Shown: positions 1 through 11,706, numbered from the stretch's first letter. The stretch is DNA of 64,000 bases from Podocnemis expansa (GCA_007922195.1 ML682088.1:3613110-3677109); one strand, 5' to 3'. The notes: a model not told the origin generated them from the letters alone. Translations and numbers: made by a program.

Positions 1-299
1 ATGCTTTTTCTGAAAGAATCCCACAGACCTGTACAACTGCCATCTCTGACAGAATCCTTGAGACAACAGAGCCTTGCAATATTCTTATTAAGAATCATTC
101 TTCTGTATTTGTCAACCTGCAAGAAATACCACAATAACAGGGGGACATCACAATTTCTTTGACGACCGTTTGCAGAAGGCCATAGTGAATGACAGTTCAC
201 AGCTGTTGGTGGTGTTCATTGAGCAGCTGCAGACAATCAAGCATCACTTCCGGGCCTGAGAAATGAGCATTGACTGGGAGATCACATCATATTGCAGCT

Positions 300-1130
300 T
301 TAAGATAATGAGCAGTGGTTGCAGAACCTTCAGATGTGACAGGCAACATTCCTGAACCAGGGTGCCAAGTTCAGCCCATCCCTCCAGTGCAGGGACATCA
401 AAATGAGAGCTGCTTTGACAATGGAGAAGTGAGCGGAGAACAGACTGTGGAAACCTGCAATGCCAGATTGCTACCCGTCACTGGGAAATCATTTTAGACT
501 TGGTAAATCCACTTGGGAGGCCATTGTCATGTGTGTGCACAGGGCCATTCAGGTCCTTCTTGCTATGCAGGAGCATTATCCTTGGCAAGGTGGAAGTCAG
601 GGCATAATGGATGGATTTACAGCAGTGAAGTTTCTGAACTGTGTTGGGGTGATAGCATGAATATCTCCATTTGGTCACCATCTCATCTTGCCACAGAACA
701 CCTTGAAAGAACAGGCTACTTTTTTTTGGTTATGCAAGTGTTGGGGGATAACAGAGAGTGCCTGACAAAGATCTGCATGGGCTAGTCAAGTAACGTTCCA
801 TGAATAGTGTATCTTTAGGAACACAGAAGTGTTCAGAAAGCTACAAGAGGGGACATAACTTTCCAAACCAGTAGATTACCACTGGTGATATTGAAATGGC
901 AATAGAAATTGTGAGGGACCCAGCCTATCCCCTGCTCTTGAAGTCTTACACCATTCACTTCAACAGAACCCAGGGAAAATTCAGCAACTGGTCCAGCAGA
1001 TCCAGAATGGGAACTCAATGTGCTTTTGTAGATTGAAGAGAGTCTGGGTAGGATTCTAGATTGGATCTCATGAGAAAAATATTCCAATGGTTATAGCTGT
1101 CAACTGTGTCCTGCATAACATGTAAGGAAA
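300..1130 (+). pseudogene. PIF/Harbinger transposase remnant (HARBI1-like)
   Basis: Fragments in shifting frames match Harbinger transposases. At about 460-560 is a helix-turn-helix region with CYPSLGNHFRLGKSTWEAIV. GFTAVKFLNCVGVI lies at about 613-650. HLATEHLERTGYF, in another frame, lies at about 680-722. FRKLQEGT is near 834, then RDPAYPLLLKSYT at about 917-955, and finally VIAVNCVLHNM before a stop at about 1120. The DDE catalytic context is damaged (GDPAYPL has become RDPAYPL) and several frameshifts and stops break the frame. The protein once cut and pasted DNA with a 3-bp target duplication; this copy cannot. Confidence 0.8.
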
Positions 1131-1423
1131 AGGAGAAAAACAGCCACCAGTTTAATGGTGAAGTGGCTGCTTGCTTATTTTGAACAAGGACATAGAATTG
1201 CTCAACATGGAGCTACATGGTTGAGAGAGACTTTAAAAGAGTACTTTTATGCTTAGACACATTAGTGTTCTGTGCTGGAATGTTATTTAGCCCTGGCATT
1301 TTTGTGCTGCTAAGAAGTGTGCAGTGCTTGCTGTACATTTATAAATATGACTGTATTTTTCTGAATCTATGAATTCTGTGAGGTATAATGTGTATTTACA
1401 AGTACTGTTTGCGTTGAGTACAC

Positions 1424-1729
1424 CAGGGCTCAGCAATGTCCACCAGACCCCTTGCCAGCCATGCCACCCCCACCCAAACCCTCAGTAGGTACCAGGAGCA
1501 GACCAGAAAGGTGCCTGGTGTGGGGCCAGAAAGGAACAGAAACCATCCCTCACTTTTCTCTCCTGACCCTGCCCCCCAGCTGGGGAAGGAAGCCAGCAGG
1601 GGACAGAAACCACACAGCACGGCCAGCAGACAGAGCACTCACAGCGCTGTAGGCCAGGAGCTCTGAGTGCCACTGTGCACAGGCCCACATGCCAGCTTTG
1701 GCACACATGTCAGAGGTTGCCAACACCTG
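1424..1729. mobile_element. Non-autonomous hAT-like element nested in the Harbinger remnant
   Basis: The 306-bp insertion is GC-richer than its surroundings. It starts CAGGGCTCAGCAA and ends TTGCCAACACCTG, so the ends are imperfect inverted repeats. It is flanked by GAGTACAC (1416-1423) and GACTACAC (1730-1737), an 8-bp duplication typical of hAT elements. Open frames inside it have no coding signature. Confidence 0.75.
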
Positions 1730-1804
1730 GACTACACTACGCATTAAGTAGTAGTAGTTGTGAACTAATAAAAAATTTGATTCCTCAAAAATACAACCTG
1801 GAAT

Positions 1805-1816
1805 GGGGGGGGGGGG
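1805..1816 (+). repeat. Poly-G run
   Basis: Twelve consecutive G residues form a likely length-variable tract inside the Harbinger remnant. Confidence 0.8.
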
Positions 1817-2565
1817 AAGGAAAGCAGTGTGCAAAAACACAACCCACAGGCAATGTTAAACAAACTTTTAATAAATTGACAGGGTGAGAATGTAAAATAG
1901 AAAGGAAGTAAACCCTAATGCACATTTGAGTGAATCCATTATAGCTGCCAGTTACGGTTCTCAAAGGTCAGTGCATGCGAAGCTCTGGTATTACTTGTTG
2001 TCCCCAGCATGGAATGGTAAACGTAAGGATGTAGCTTGTGATGCCATGTCCATATTGTATATTGGTGGGTGTACAAAATAGAAACAGTGGAGTTCTGCTG
2101 TGACTGTAAAGGCTAATCTGGCATTCTTGGACCTCTAAGGTAATCAGGGTTTGGTGCCTGAGGAGCTCCTGTTCTGGTACATCTTCTACTCTTTATCTTG
2201 CTGAGAATCCTGGGCCTTTTCCCCACCTTCTATTTCCAATTCTGCCTGTTCCTTGTATCTCCATCTCCTCTTTTACAAGTAAAACAGTATAAAGTTGAAA
2301 CTTTTGTCTTTTTAGCTGAGGATGGACCAAATGCCACCTTTAAACTTAAGCACTGTAAGGAAAAATACATGTATACTTACCCAACTCCCCTTCCTTTTGA
2401 TCAGGGTCATTTATGGGGCTGGCTATATGGTGATAGTCTCAAACAGGTCCTGCCTCATGGCATTGCTGGAGACACCTGTTTGTGGCTATTTCCTGCAAAC
2501 CTTCTGCTCACTGTTCACAGTATTGGTCAACGTCTCAGGCTCTTCTGACGTACCTGCAGTGGTCT

Positions 2566-2800
2566 TCAGTGTGCTGGAGGTGTTTCCACCAAGTCAGTCA
2601 TGCACTTCCACATAGAACAAACAACTCTATGGCACCACACCCGATCTATTCTTGAGTCCCCTTGCCTGGTGGAATGCTGGTGAAGTTCCTTCACTTTCTT
2701 GAAACACTGCTGATGATCCCCTTTACACACCTTTCCCTGTAGCCCCCATGCAATCTGCTCATAGATGCCCACCTTCCTATGCCTGGTGCATAGCTGCTTT
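2566..2800 (-). pseudogene. Myb/SANT-like (Harbinger accessory protein) remnant
   Basis: On the minus strand the translation GIYEQIAWGLQGKVCKGDHQ, followed by QCFKKVKELHQHS, fits the trihelix Myb/SANT-like domain. Its pattern is YEQIAxGL...QQCxxKVKxLxxxY. The Myb-like second protein of Harbinger elements helps its transposase bind DNA and enter the nucleus. It lies about 1.4 kb from the transposase remnant in convergent orientation, as in complete Harbinger elements. The reading frame is interrupted on both sides. Confidence 0.6.
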
Positions 2801-3080
2801 TACACAGTGTCTTCTTCCCAAAGGCCAACACTTCCTCTTTACTCCACACATGTGTGTCTAGCATATGGAACCAGAATGATCTGTTCCAAAGAAGGGTGAG
2901 CTGTTAAATGTAGTCTTAAAGTGAGCTATCAGGAAAAGGCATTTCAAAAACACATGGGGTGGCTTAAAAAGGGGGTGGGCAGTAGAGTTTAAAATCGTGA
3001 GCACTCTGGTGACTGTTACAGGGAAAAAACCAGCATGGAACAGCTGCTGGATGACTGTTAGTGTTGACACAAGTGAGGAG

Positions 3081-3394
3081 GGTATGTCTACACTAGCAAA
3101 TTAGTTCAAAGTAAGGAGCCTTAATCTGAACTAATTTGAGCCCTGCCTAAACTAGGCTTTGCAAAGCTTAGTCCAAACTAACTGCTTAGTTCAAATTTAT
3201 TTTGAAATTTAGTTTGAACTAGCATGATGTAGCCATGCTAGTTCAAACTAACTTTTAGTTTGAACTAACCATACTTTTTCAGTTCAAACTTAAAAGTTAG
3301 TTTGAACTAAAAAACATGATTCGTTCAAACTAATTTGAACTACTTAGCTCAGACTAACCAGGTCTAAACTAAGCTTTTAGATGTAGACATAGCT
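3081..3394. mobile_element. Palindrome-filled element, AGTTTGAACTA type
   Basis: The termini are GGTATGTCTACACTAG and the inverted match ending TGTAGACATAGCT. The interior repeats variants of TTAGTTTGAACTAA in both directions at least ten times. The element belongs to the same terminal-sequence family as those at 3655, 10174, 45949, 51133, 57367, 59407 and 61731. Confidence 0.75.
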
Positions 3395-3654
3395 GAAGTG
3401 TCCTACACTCCCACTGCATCAACTTCAGTAGTCAAGCATGGCCATGTGCCATTCAGGGAGTTGGTTTCACTCCAGTGCTGTAAGGGACACTTACATCAGT
3501 CAAGATACATGTTAGATTAGGCACCTCAAATAAGCCTTCTGATTTTAGGCACTCATTTTTTGAATATCATGGCTAGTACTTTCCAGGGCAACTAAAATGG
3601 TGCTACACCCTCTCTCTCTCTTTCACCATGGAAAGCTCATTTAGAAGTCTTCAT

Positions 3655-4225
3655 GGCTATGTCTACACTGGAGGCTTAAGTTGACTTAAGCAACTCCATG
3701 GTCAATTAAGTCGACTTAATAACTCTCACCCTTAAAGTCAACTTAACAAAATGTGGTCATTTAAGTCCACTTAATAAAAGTCAACTTAAGCCAGGATAGC
3801 CAATTAAGTCAACATAAGGAAGTCAACTTGAGTCAGGGGACAAGCTTACAGTTAATATAATAAAGCTGACTTTATTGGCTACCCCGGCTTAAGTCTACTC
3901 TATTAAGGCGACTTTTAAAAATGTGGACAAGATCCAAAGGGTAGCCATGTTAGTCTAGTTCAGGAAAACAAACAAGGAGTCCTGTGGCACTTTTAAAGAC
4001 TAACAGATTTATTTATTGCATAAGTTTTCCTGGGAGACATCTGATGAAGTGGGATTTTCTCTCACGAAAGCTCATGCAATAAATAAATCTGTTAGTCTTT
4101 AAAAGTGCCACAGGACTCCTTGTTTGTTTTTTTTTAAGTGGACTCTCTACGTTGACTTAATAAAGTCAACTATAAGTCAACCTTGTTAAGTCAACTTAAC
4201 TGAGCCCTCTAGTGTAGACACAGCC
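3655..4225. mobile_element. Palindrome-filled element, AAGTCGACTTAA type, with nested insertion
   Basis: The termini are GGCTATGTCTACACTGGAGG and CTAGTGTAGACACAGCC, flanked by CAT on both sides (3652-3654 and 4226-4228). The interior repeats TTAAGTCGACTTAA-like units. A Penelope-derived fold-back (3932-4134) sits inside it, so the host element is about 370 bp and the older of the two. Confidence 0.8.
3932..4134. mobile_element. Fold-back of Penelope 3' end, nested copy
   Basis: It begins TCCAAAGGGTAGCCATGTTA and runs into an AGTCCTGTGGCACTTTTAAAG arm. Near 4020-4070 it turns round through GGGAGACATCTGATGAAG and repeats the arm in reverse. The same unit forms the 3' end of the Penelope-like element at 11707-12935. 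Confidence 0.8.
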
Positions 4226-4479
4226 CATAAGACTTCAGACAGTCATATAGAACAATTCAGATACAATACAATAATTAAAAAATTAGTCTCCAAACAGAAG
4301 TAGTGCCTAGATCATGGAAGGAAAGAGATGGCATTGTGATGTTTATTGCATATTATTTTAGTTGCTTCTTCCTAATCTGTGACTCTCAAGAAAGGTCATA
4401 CATAAACTTTTTCATGGTATGCCTTCTATCTCAGCACTCCCTTGAGCAACATGATAGAATAAAGGCAAAATAGCTGGAT

Positions 4480-4960
4480 TAATTTTTGGCAAAGCATTCG
4501 ATACAGAGACAGATGAAGTCTGACTTTGAAATAGTGGGTTAAATTAGCTTAGATACAAGCATAATTGCAGAGACTGAAAGCTGATGAAATGGGCATCAAA
4601 AAGCATGATGATAAAAGACAATGTACTGAGTTGGGAGGGGGCCTGTGGAGTGGGAGGCCACAGTTATCCTTGCTAATTCTTATCTTATTGCATACTTTCA
4701 TTAATGATCTGGGAAGAGGGGGTGGAGATGTAAAACAGCATATTAATTAGAATTGCAGATATGAGATTGGAAACTGTTATAAACATTTCCAGTGCACAAC
4801 AAGACCTAGAAAAATTAGAAATATGCACAGGGTGTAATAAAATGAAACTCAACTTAGTAAAAGCTGAAAGAAGGGAAAATTATCCAATACATGGGCCATT
4901 AATGGTGTTAGCAGAGACATTGGGAAAACAGAAACTGCTTGAAGATCCTTTTCTTTAATT
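4480..4960 (+). mobile_element. Decayed LINE (CR1/L2-type) reverse-transcriptase fragment
   Basis: The translated pieces HTFINDLGRG (near 4690) and QQDLEKLE...CNKMKLNL (near 4800) resemble the end of the CR1/L2 reverse-transcriptase region. Frames are broken and no 3' tail was identified. Confidence 0.45.
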
Positions 4961-5251
4961 TTAACTTTGTCTAAAGTGAGGGATAAGATGTAAACTCCAT
5001 TGGGGTGTGGTAGCATTTTGAGAGATGGGGGGATCCAACTAAGCAGAGGTTCCTTCAGGAATCTTACAAACCACTGTTTTAAGTAGCCGTAGTAGTTTCA
5101 CTATCACCTCAACAATGGCTTTGATCAAAGGAGTAGAGTTCTACAGAGGTCTTAATCACCATGCTTACTGAAAGCTGCCTGGGAAAGAACTCAAAAGAAA
5201 TGGCTTCTAAGTACTGAGAAGGGTAAAGCAACAGCCACTAAATAGGAACAT

Positions 5252-5812
5252 AATGGCCTGGTCTATATACAGTATTTGCACCAGTTTAAATAGGGTTTTC
5301 TGACCTATGGAGTTATTCCTGAATCTTTAAATCAATCTTTAAATCTTAAGACTTGTCTACACATGAAAATTATTCTGGAATAAAGAATGTTGTGAATTTC
5401 CAGTGTAACCGCCATTCTAGAATAATTCCCTGTGGGGACACATTCCAGAATAGGACCTGGTCCACACCTAAAACTTAGGTCAACCTAATTACATTGTTCA
5501 AGGCTGTGCAAAATTTTGTGCCCTGAGTAACACAGTTGGGTCTTCCTAACTCTAGGTGTAAACTCAGCTAGATCAGCAGAAGGATCCTTTCATGAACCCA
5601 GATACCAGCTCTGGAAAAGTTAGATTAAATACAATGATGGAAAAAACCCTTTGGTCTACCTAGGAAGTATAAACACTACAGTGGCACAGCTGCATGCCAT
5701 AGCTGTGCCACCATAGTGTAGATACAGCCTAAGAGTGTCTCTCTCTTGTTAAGCTTAATCTAGTTCCAACCTCTTAGATATTTTAAAATAACTCTGTGTA
5801 GACAAGCCATTA
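5252..5812. repeat. Composite repeat with GTCTACAC termini
   Basis: The outer ends GGCCTGGTCTATATAC and GTGTAGACAAGCC are inverted. Inside are further segments beginning ACTTGTCTACACATG and GGTCCACACCTAAAAC. It looks like several related DNA elements inserted into one another. No coding content was seen. Confidence 0.45.
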
Positions 5813-5879
5813 TCAAAAGATACCGATATCAGTCAGCTGTGAAATAAAATTTGAGAATCTATCTATCTATTCTAGGTAT

Positions 5880-6115
5880 GTATTTGGCTTCCATGATAGT
5901 ACTCTCTGAGCACCTCAAAACTTTAAACATTTTGATCTTCATAATACCCTGGTAAGGTAGAAAAAAGTTATCCAAATGTTCTAAATGGGAACCTGAGAAG
6001 GTGGGAGATTAAGGCAGTTGTGCTAGGTCACATAGGAAGTCTGATGAAGTAGAAAACTGAATCCAGGTCTCCAGAGTCAAGAGCACATGCCTCATAGACC
6101 ATCTACTTCTCTTTG
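5880..6115 (+). repeat. MIR/CORE-like SINE fragment
   Basis: The order of segments fits an old MIR/CORE SINE: the dinucleotide ATCTTCATAATACC, a GGGAACCTGAGAAGG core, then a region resembling a TCACATAGGAAGTC tail with CAGGTCTCCAGAGTC. It is strongly diverged. Confidence 0.45.
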
Positions 6116-6731
6116 TCCAAATGTCCATACAGAGGTTTTCACCACTTTAACTGGAAGTATTTAAAAGATTTTAGACCAAATAGTACGACTTTTGCCTTTA
6201 GACTAGCCCTTAGATTCAATAGCCAAACCCCATGGTGAGATTGTTTTTTCCTTTCATCTAAATTTGAATAATTTTTGCTCCTTATTGACATAGCTGTGCC
6301 AGTAAAAGCTCCAATGTAGCAACAGTGATACCATTAAAAAGTCCTTTCGCTGAGATAGTTATTTTGTTGGGAGAACCAGAATAAAGCTATCTACTAGGAG
6401 GGTTTGCTGGCATAACTCTACTGGTGTAACTCTCCCAGCAAACCCTTTCCAGTGTAGGCAAGATCTGAGGGACAGTTTGAAGAGCTCCTAACACTCCTTC
6501 CAGACAATTTTGGCTGCCAGTAAAATTATCTGTGGACCGCAGTCCCTATTATTGCTATTATTATTGTAGGAATTTCCAAGCAAGGCAGCCATGGGTTAAA
6601 AAATGTGATTGTAAAACATAGTAAAGGATCAGAATCTCTTGTTCCTGCTTCAGGTTGACTATCAATTTATGTAAGCAGCATAAAAGTGAAAAAAACAGAA
6701 CCAACCATTCTGAGTGTTAATGTGACTAGAC

Positions 6732-7052
6732 CAATGGTTCCCAGCCTGTGGTCCATGTACCACTGGTGGTCTGCAAGGGTACTGCAGGTGGTTCATGGGT
6801 ATGAGGAGGAATAACAAATGCAGGTAAATGTGTTGCAGGTAAATGTATGGTGATGAGTGCAATATGTTTGTGAGTCAGCATAATAAGTTATTAGAAATAA
6901 CTGTTTTTAATATCCCTCAATATACAAGTTTGACTCTCTTCAGCCATAGGTTATGATAAAAATGTTTAAAATGCTTTTGTAGACCATCATGCAAACAAAC
7001 TTTTTGATGACGATATATTGCTCCACGTAAAGGGAAAGGTTGGGAACTGCTG
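6732..7052. mobile_element. Non-autonomous hAT (Charlie/MER5-like) element
   Basis: The 321-bp element begins CAATGGTTCCCAGCCTGTGG and ends GGTTGGGAACTGCTG. It is flanked by GACTAGAC (6724-6731) and GACTAGAT (7053-7060), a clear 8-bp duplication. The ends match the Charlie-type terminus CAGTGGTTCCCAACCTG. No transposase is present. Confidence 0.85.
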
Positions 7053-7237
7053 GACTAGATTGCCTATGGACTGGTCACCCTTAAATATTTAAGAGTCCAG
7101 CAGAGAAAATGAATCTTATCAAGGCTTCAAAATCTGTTAGAAGTGAATCTGAAGTTGTACCTACTCTGGAACCAGATGGTTTTTTATAGAAACTGTTATG
7201 CACTCTTAATGATGACAAAGCATGTTCAATGCTGTGC

Positions 7238-7968
7238 CAAGAGGTGGACTTAGACAATTGGGGGCCCTAGGCAAAGGCCCTATAAGGGCACCCCATAGGC
7301 TCCCACTGCCACCCTCACCAGGGCTCTGGTCCCTCCTGCAGCCCTAATGCCCCCCCACCAGTCCCAACTCCTGGGGGAGAGTGGGGGGCCGTGACCAACG
7401 GTCACAGAAGCTGCACCACCCGCCTGCCCACCTGGCCTCTCTGCAGCATGGGTGAAGCAGCGCTCCCTGCCTACCTGCAGCCAGCCACACTTCCCCCAGG
7501 GGAAGGAGGAGAGCAGCTGGTGCAAAGCTGCAGCCTGCAGGGTCAGGGCTCTGGAGTGACCTCTCTGTCCCCACCATCCCAGGCCTGAACGAGCTCACTA
7601 TAGGGCCTGGGGGTAAGGCAGCCTCTGTTCAGGCCTGGGTGGCTGAGGGCAAACAGGCCCAAAGTCTTTGGAGTGGGCCGCTCCAGAGTCCCGCCCCTGC
7701 ATGTCGCAGCTTCGCACTGGCCCTTCCTTCCCCCGGGGAGGTGCAGCTGGCCGGGGATAGGCTGGGTGTGTTGCTCCACGCCCACTGCAGGGAGGCTGGG
7801 TGGGCAGGCACGCAGCGCAGTTTGTGGATCTGGTGCTCCGCGGCCCCTGCTCCCTCCCCACCACCCTTGCAAGAGCAAGAGTAGGTGGAGCAGGCGACCC
7901 CTACGGGGCCCTTTTACTGCTCAGGCCCTAGGTGGTCACCTGCTTCGCTACCCCAAAAGCCACCTCTG
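7238..7968. mobile_element. GC-rich non-autonomous hAT-like element
   Basis: The 731-bp element starts CAAGAGGTGG, ends CCACCTCTG, and is flanked by GCTGTGC on both sides (7231-7237 and 7969-7975). It is far more GC-rich than its surroundings and generates several long open frames on both strands. Those frames have no recognisable domain and mirror one another, as expected of composition alone. Confidence 0.75.
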
Positions 7969-8515
7969 GCTGTGCTCTAAATAAGTTGGTGTCCTTGTCA
8001 ACTATGAAGTAAGAACATTACACATATAAAACTACATTAAAATAACATTATTAAAGTTGCTATGTCAAGTAACAAATGATGAGGAACACCAGAATTGAGG
8101 CTGCCTGTGGAACTCTAATTTGGCCCCCTCGTGTGTATGCATTATCATACAGTCTTTAATTGCAGGACTACATATTTTTAAACAGATTCATTGCATCATG
8201 CAGTACACAGGATGGATGGGGCTCACTTGATGACCAGCAGTTCATTTTTTGTTTTCTTCTTATTCAATGTATAAACTCAGGGTTTATTTACCACACACTG
8301 TTCAAACCCTGATCTGGAGACAGAACTGGTAATTTCCTCATGGGCATGTCTTTGGTTCTCATATTATAATACTTGTGTTTTTCACAAATATCTCCACAAC
8401 ACCACTGTAATGACAATAGGCATTATTATCCCTGTTTTCAAATGAGGAGCTAATGTACAGGGAAATTAATGTCAAAAGTTTCCACTAATTTTGGGTGCAG
8501 AATCAGATGCCTAGC

Positions 8516-9401
8516 CAATGTTCCCTCTAAGATCTGAACGCAGCTGAGCAACATATGTTGCTTGCTACATGACACCCCCACGTGGGCCTGATCCTGTGTC
8601 CCCCCCCGCTCTCCCTGCCTTGGGGGAGAGGAAGGTTGCAGACCACCAGGGCCACAAGCTCAACTGCCCGCCCGGCCTCCCAGCAGCAAACACTAACAAG
8701 CCAGCCCAGCCTACCCCTGGTCGTGCCTCCCCAAGGGGTGGAGAAGGCCGGTGCAGAGCTGTGTCATGCAGGGTTGGGGTCCTGGAGAGGCCTGCTCTGA
8801 AGATTTTCGGCCACTTTGTCCCCAGCCCCCCAGGCCATGGGATCAGGCCCATTCAGGCCGCAGGCAGAGGGGCTAAGGACAAAGCAACCCAAACTCTTCG
8901 GAGCGGGCCTTTCCCAGTCCCCTACCCTGCATGTTGCAGCTTAAGCGCCAGCCCTGTTCACCCCCAGGGAGGTGTGGCTGGTTGGAGGTAGGCTGGGCTG
9001 GCTCCTCCACCCTGCTGTGGTGAGGCCGGGCGGGCAGGCGGGTGGAGGAGCCTCTGGCCCCGATGGTCCACAGCACCCCCCAGGGATTTGGAAGGGGGAG
9101 CGGTTAGGGCTCCCTTACCTGACCGCTGGAGCAGCGCAGTCCGACCCACGGCCACTCCTCCAGCCGGAGGAGCTCTCAGTGAGCGTTCACAGAGAGTCTG
9201 TGCATGCTCACTGAGAGCTTACTCTGAGCAGGAGTTTTAAAAACTCCCAGCTCAGAAGAGCTCTCAGCCAGCTGGAAGACTTTGTCTTCCAGCCAGGCAG
9301 GGACTGCAGCTGCTAGCCATACATGGCCAGCAGCATTCTGTGCGCCAAGAAGTGCTGGGGGCTGCCCAGCCATGCAGCCATACAGCTCAGAAGGAACATT
9401 G
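8516..9401. mobile_element. GC-rich DNA element with CAATGTTCC ends
   Basis: The 886-bp segment begins CAATGTTCCCTCTAAG and ends CTCAGAAGGAACATTG, forming inverted ends, with CCTAG next to both flanks. An internal palindrome at about 9165-9215 (GAGCTCTCAGTGAGCGTTCA / TGCTCACTGAGAGCTTACTC) could form a hairpin. Open frames inside are attributed to high GC. Confidence 0.6.
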
Positions 9402-10170
9402 CCTAGGACCTCAGTACTTTGCATTAAATAGCACTTTATACATTCAAAACGAAGGTCTCACTGCAGCTGAAAGTGGCCAACACTTCAGAAAAATCAGACC
9501 CCAAAGTCTCAAGTCAGGCATCCAGAGAATGAGGAACACAATTAGTGATCACCTTTGATAAGCTAGTTTCATGTGACTCATCCAGGCGGTAGAATCCATG
9601 TGGTAGAGACAGGAATAAAATCCCGGTTCTCCAAGGTAGCATTCTGCTGCCTGAGCCATGAGACTGATCTCTCTCATCTTGCTGTCCTATACTTCATTCA
9701 TTGCACATCTTCCAACATTTCTACCACTTGAGATACGAAAGTAACATGTAACAATAGTAGAATGTTGTCTCCTATGTGCACCTGCCATTAGAGAGGGATG
9801 CAAATACTTTGCTAGTGTGTTTCACAGGAATTTGCTAAATGGCAAATGAATACTGAGATTCAGGAATAGTGTATTCACTTTTATTGTTGGTGAATGTGGT
9901 CTAGTGGGTGCAGACCCTCTGTCCACATGCCCCTAACCATCTCCCGGTCCTCTTCTGCTCATTTTCCCCTCAATCTCTGCTGCTATTCCCTCCAGCTCCT
10001 ACCCCAATCTCCAGCTGCTTTTATCCTGCTCTCAACCCCCAACCTCTTCCAGGTCTCTCCCTACAACCCCTCACACTTTCCTTCCATCCTATACTCATCA
10101 AGACCACAGTGACTGACCTTATTTGCTTGAGAGGAACTATTTCTGTTCAAGTCCTCCAACCATCACCCTC
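9402..10170. other. Intron 30: no recognised feature
   Basis: Mostly unique-looking sequence with a C/T-rich stretch at about 9940-10110 and possible old SINE fragments near 9600-9650. No VWF exon was recognised. Confidence 0.4.
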
Positions 10171-10173
10171 ATT

Positions 10174-10634
10174 GGGTATGCCTACACTTAAAAGTTATTT
10201 CAAAATAAGGGGGCTTATTTTGAATTAGCTTTTTCCTGTCCATGCAGGCATTTTGTTATCTCAAAATAAGCATTTTGTTATTTTCAAATAATGAAGTGCT
10301 ATTTCAAAATAATAAAATCTGCATTTGTTTTGCAACAGTAATTCTTTCTAAATTATTATTTCGATTCCAAGCCGTAGAATTGGCTTATTCCAAAATAATG
10401 GCCCTATACTTTTCCCTGCCTTCCCCTATTTTGAAACTGAGAGTCTAGAGAAGACTCTCTATTTTGAAACAATAATCTCTACCTTATTTCAAAACAGAGA
10501 GTCTTCACTGGACTCCTATTTTGAAATAATAAATTCAAAATAATGCTATTTTAAAATAATTATTTCAAAATAAATTCAAAATAGTTATTTCGAACTAACT
10601 ATTTCAAAATAACTTTGACAGTGTAGACATCACC
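10174..10634. mobile_element. Palindrome-filled element, TTATTTCAAAATAA type
   Basis: The 461-bp element starts GGGTATGCCTACAC, ends GTGTAGACATCACC, and is flanked by ATT on both sides (10171-10173 and 10635-10637). The interior is dominated by TATTTCAAAATAA units in both orientations. It shares its outer termini with the AGTTTGAACT and AAGTCGACTT types, but the internal unit differs. Confidence 0.8.
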
Positions 10635-11405
10635 ATTGTGGTATCTCAGTGTCTAACAATGAGAAATAAACAAGTCACTAACAACTGTGTAATGCATCTC
10701 CCTGTCCATTTCCACTCCCCAGGCCAGAGCCATGTTTTTCACTGCTTACCCTGCTAACCTCTGTAGCTTACTATACATTACATAGGAGACTTCATGGGAC
10801 TTATCTATGCGAATTGAACAATTTCTCCCAAAGAGTTTGTAGCAGTCTCATCAGCCATCTGGTATTTTTATTTCTCCAAGCTGAGAAAGCAATCATAGCC
10901 AATCCTCCTGCGAACTATGGAGGTCAGGTTTTATTTTTCACTTCTCTATAGCAATAACTCTTTATGGGATGAAGGAGGCCAAAGACTCTAAAATCTGTAC
11001 ACTTCGTACACTTCTCTGCTCTTATAGGACCCAGATGCTAGACTGCTGCCAGATAGAATGTGATTCCAGTCCAGAAGAATGAAATTCTCAGAGTATTTGG
11101 TAAAAGACCTGATATGTTGTAATATAATTTGCTTTTCTTGAATGTACAACTGGAAAGTTCATACACAGAGCCCTCCCAGGACCAGAGGGGAATTCAGTTA
11201 CCCAAGAATATTAGGAATAAGGTGAATGTGTTTCTGGTGTACAACTTGGTGGAAATGACTGAAGCTGATAAGATGATAATGATTTAAATCCTGAACTATC
11301 CTTCATTGACCTGAGAGTTACATAGTGTGTGTTAACATTGAGAACTTTTCTAATGATTAAAAAAAGTAACTTCTTTTGAGTGAAGAACAGTATAATCTAG
11401 GCATG
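10635..11405. other. Intron 30: no recognised feature
   Basis: AT-rich sequence without a recognisable exon, repeat terminus or open frame of interest. Confidence 0.4.
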
Positions 11406-11407
11406 GT

Positions 11408-11610
11408 TAGACATGTCTAGAGAACATATGAATGGCCATACTGCATCAGACCAATGCTCTATGTACCCCAGTATCCTGTCCTCCAACAGCAGCCAATACC
11501 AGACACTTCAGACAAAAGGAACAGAAAAGATAATCATCCTGGCTAGTAGCCCTGGATGGAGCTATCCAACAGGAACTAATCCAGTTCTTTTTAGAACCAG
11601 TTATAGTTAT
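11408..11610 (-). mobile_element. LINE 3' end (CR1/L2 family) fragment
   Basis: AGAACATATGAATGGCCATA followed by a GTACCCCAGTATCCTGTC segment is the reverse complement of the common reptile LINE tail, which reads GGTCTGACCCAATATGGCCA. The plus-oriented counterpart is at 44170-44325. Confidence 0.65.
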
Positions 11611-11706
11611 AGGGCTTGTTTCCACTGAATTGCTGCTATCAAAGCAACCTTCCCAATCGATTGATTGGGTCTGTGAAGACCTGCTCAGTCAAGCAGGAAG
11701 CCAGTC

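Noticed and set aside
7280..9424. Dense overlapping open frames of 60-140 codons on both strands
   Set aside because: They sit in GC-rich repeat elements at 7238-7968 and 8516-9401, overlap in several frames, and show no domain, signal or splice structure.
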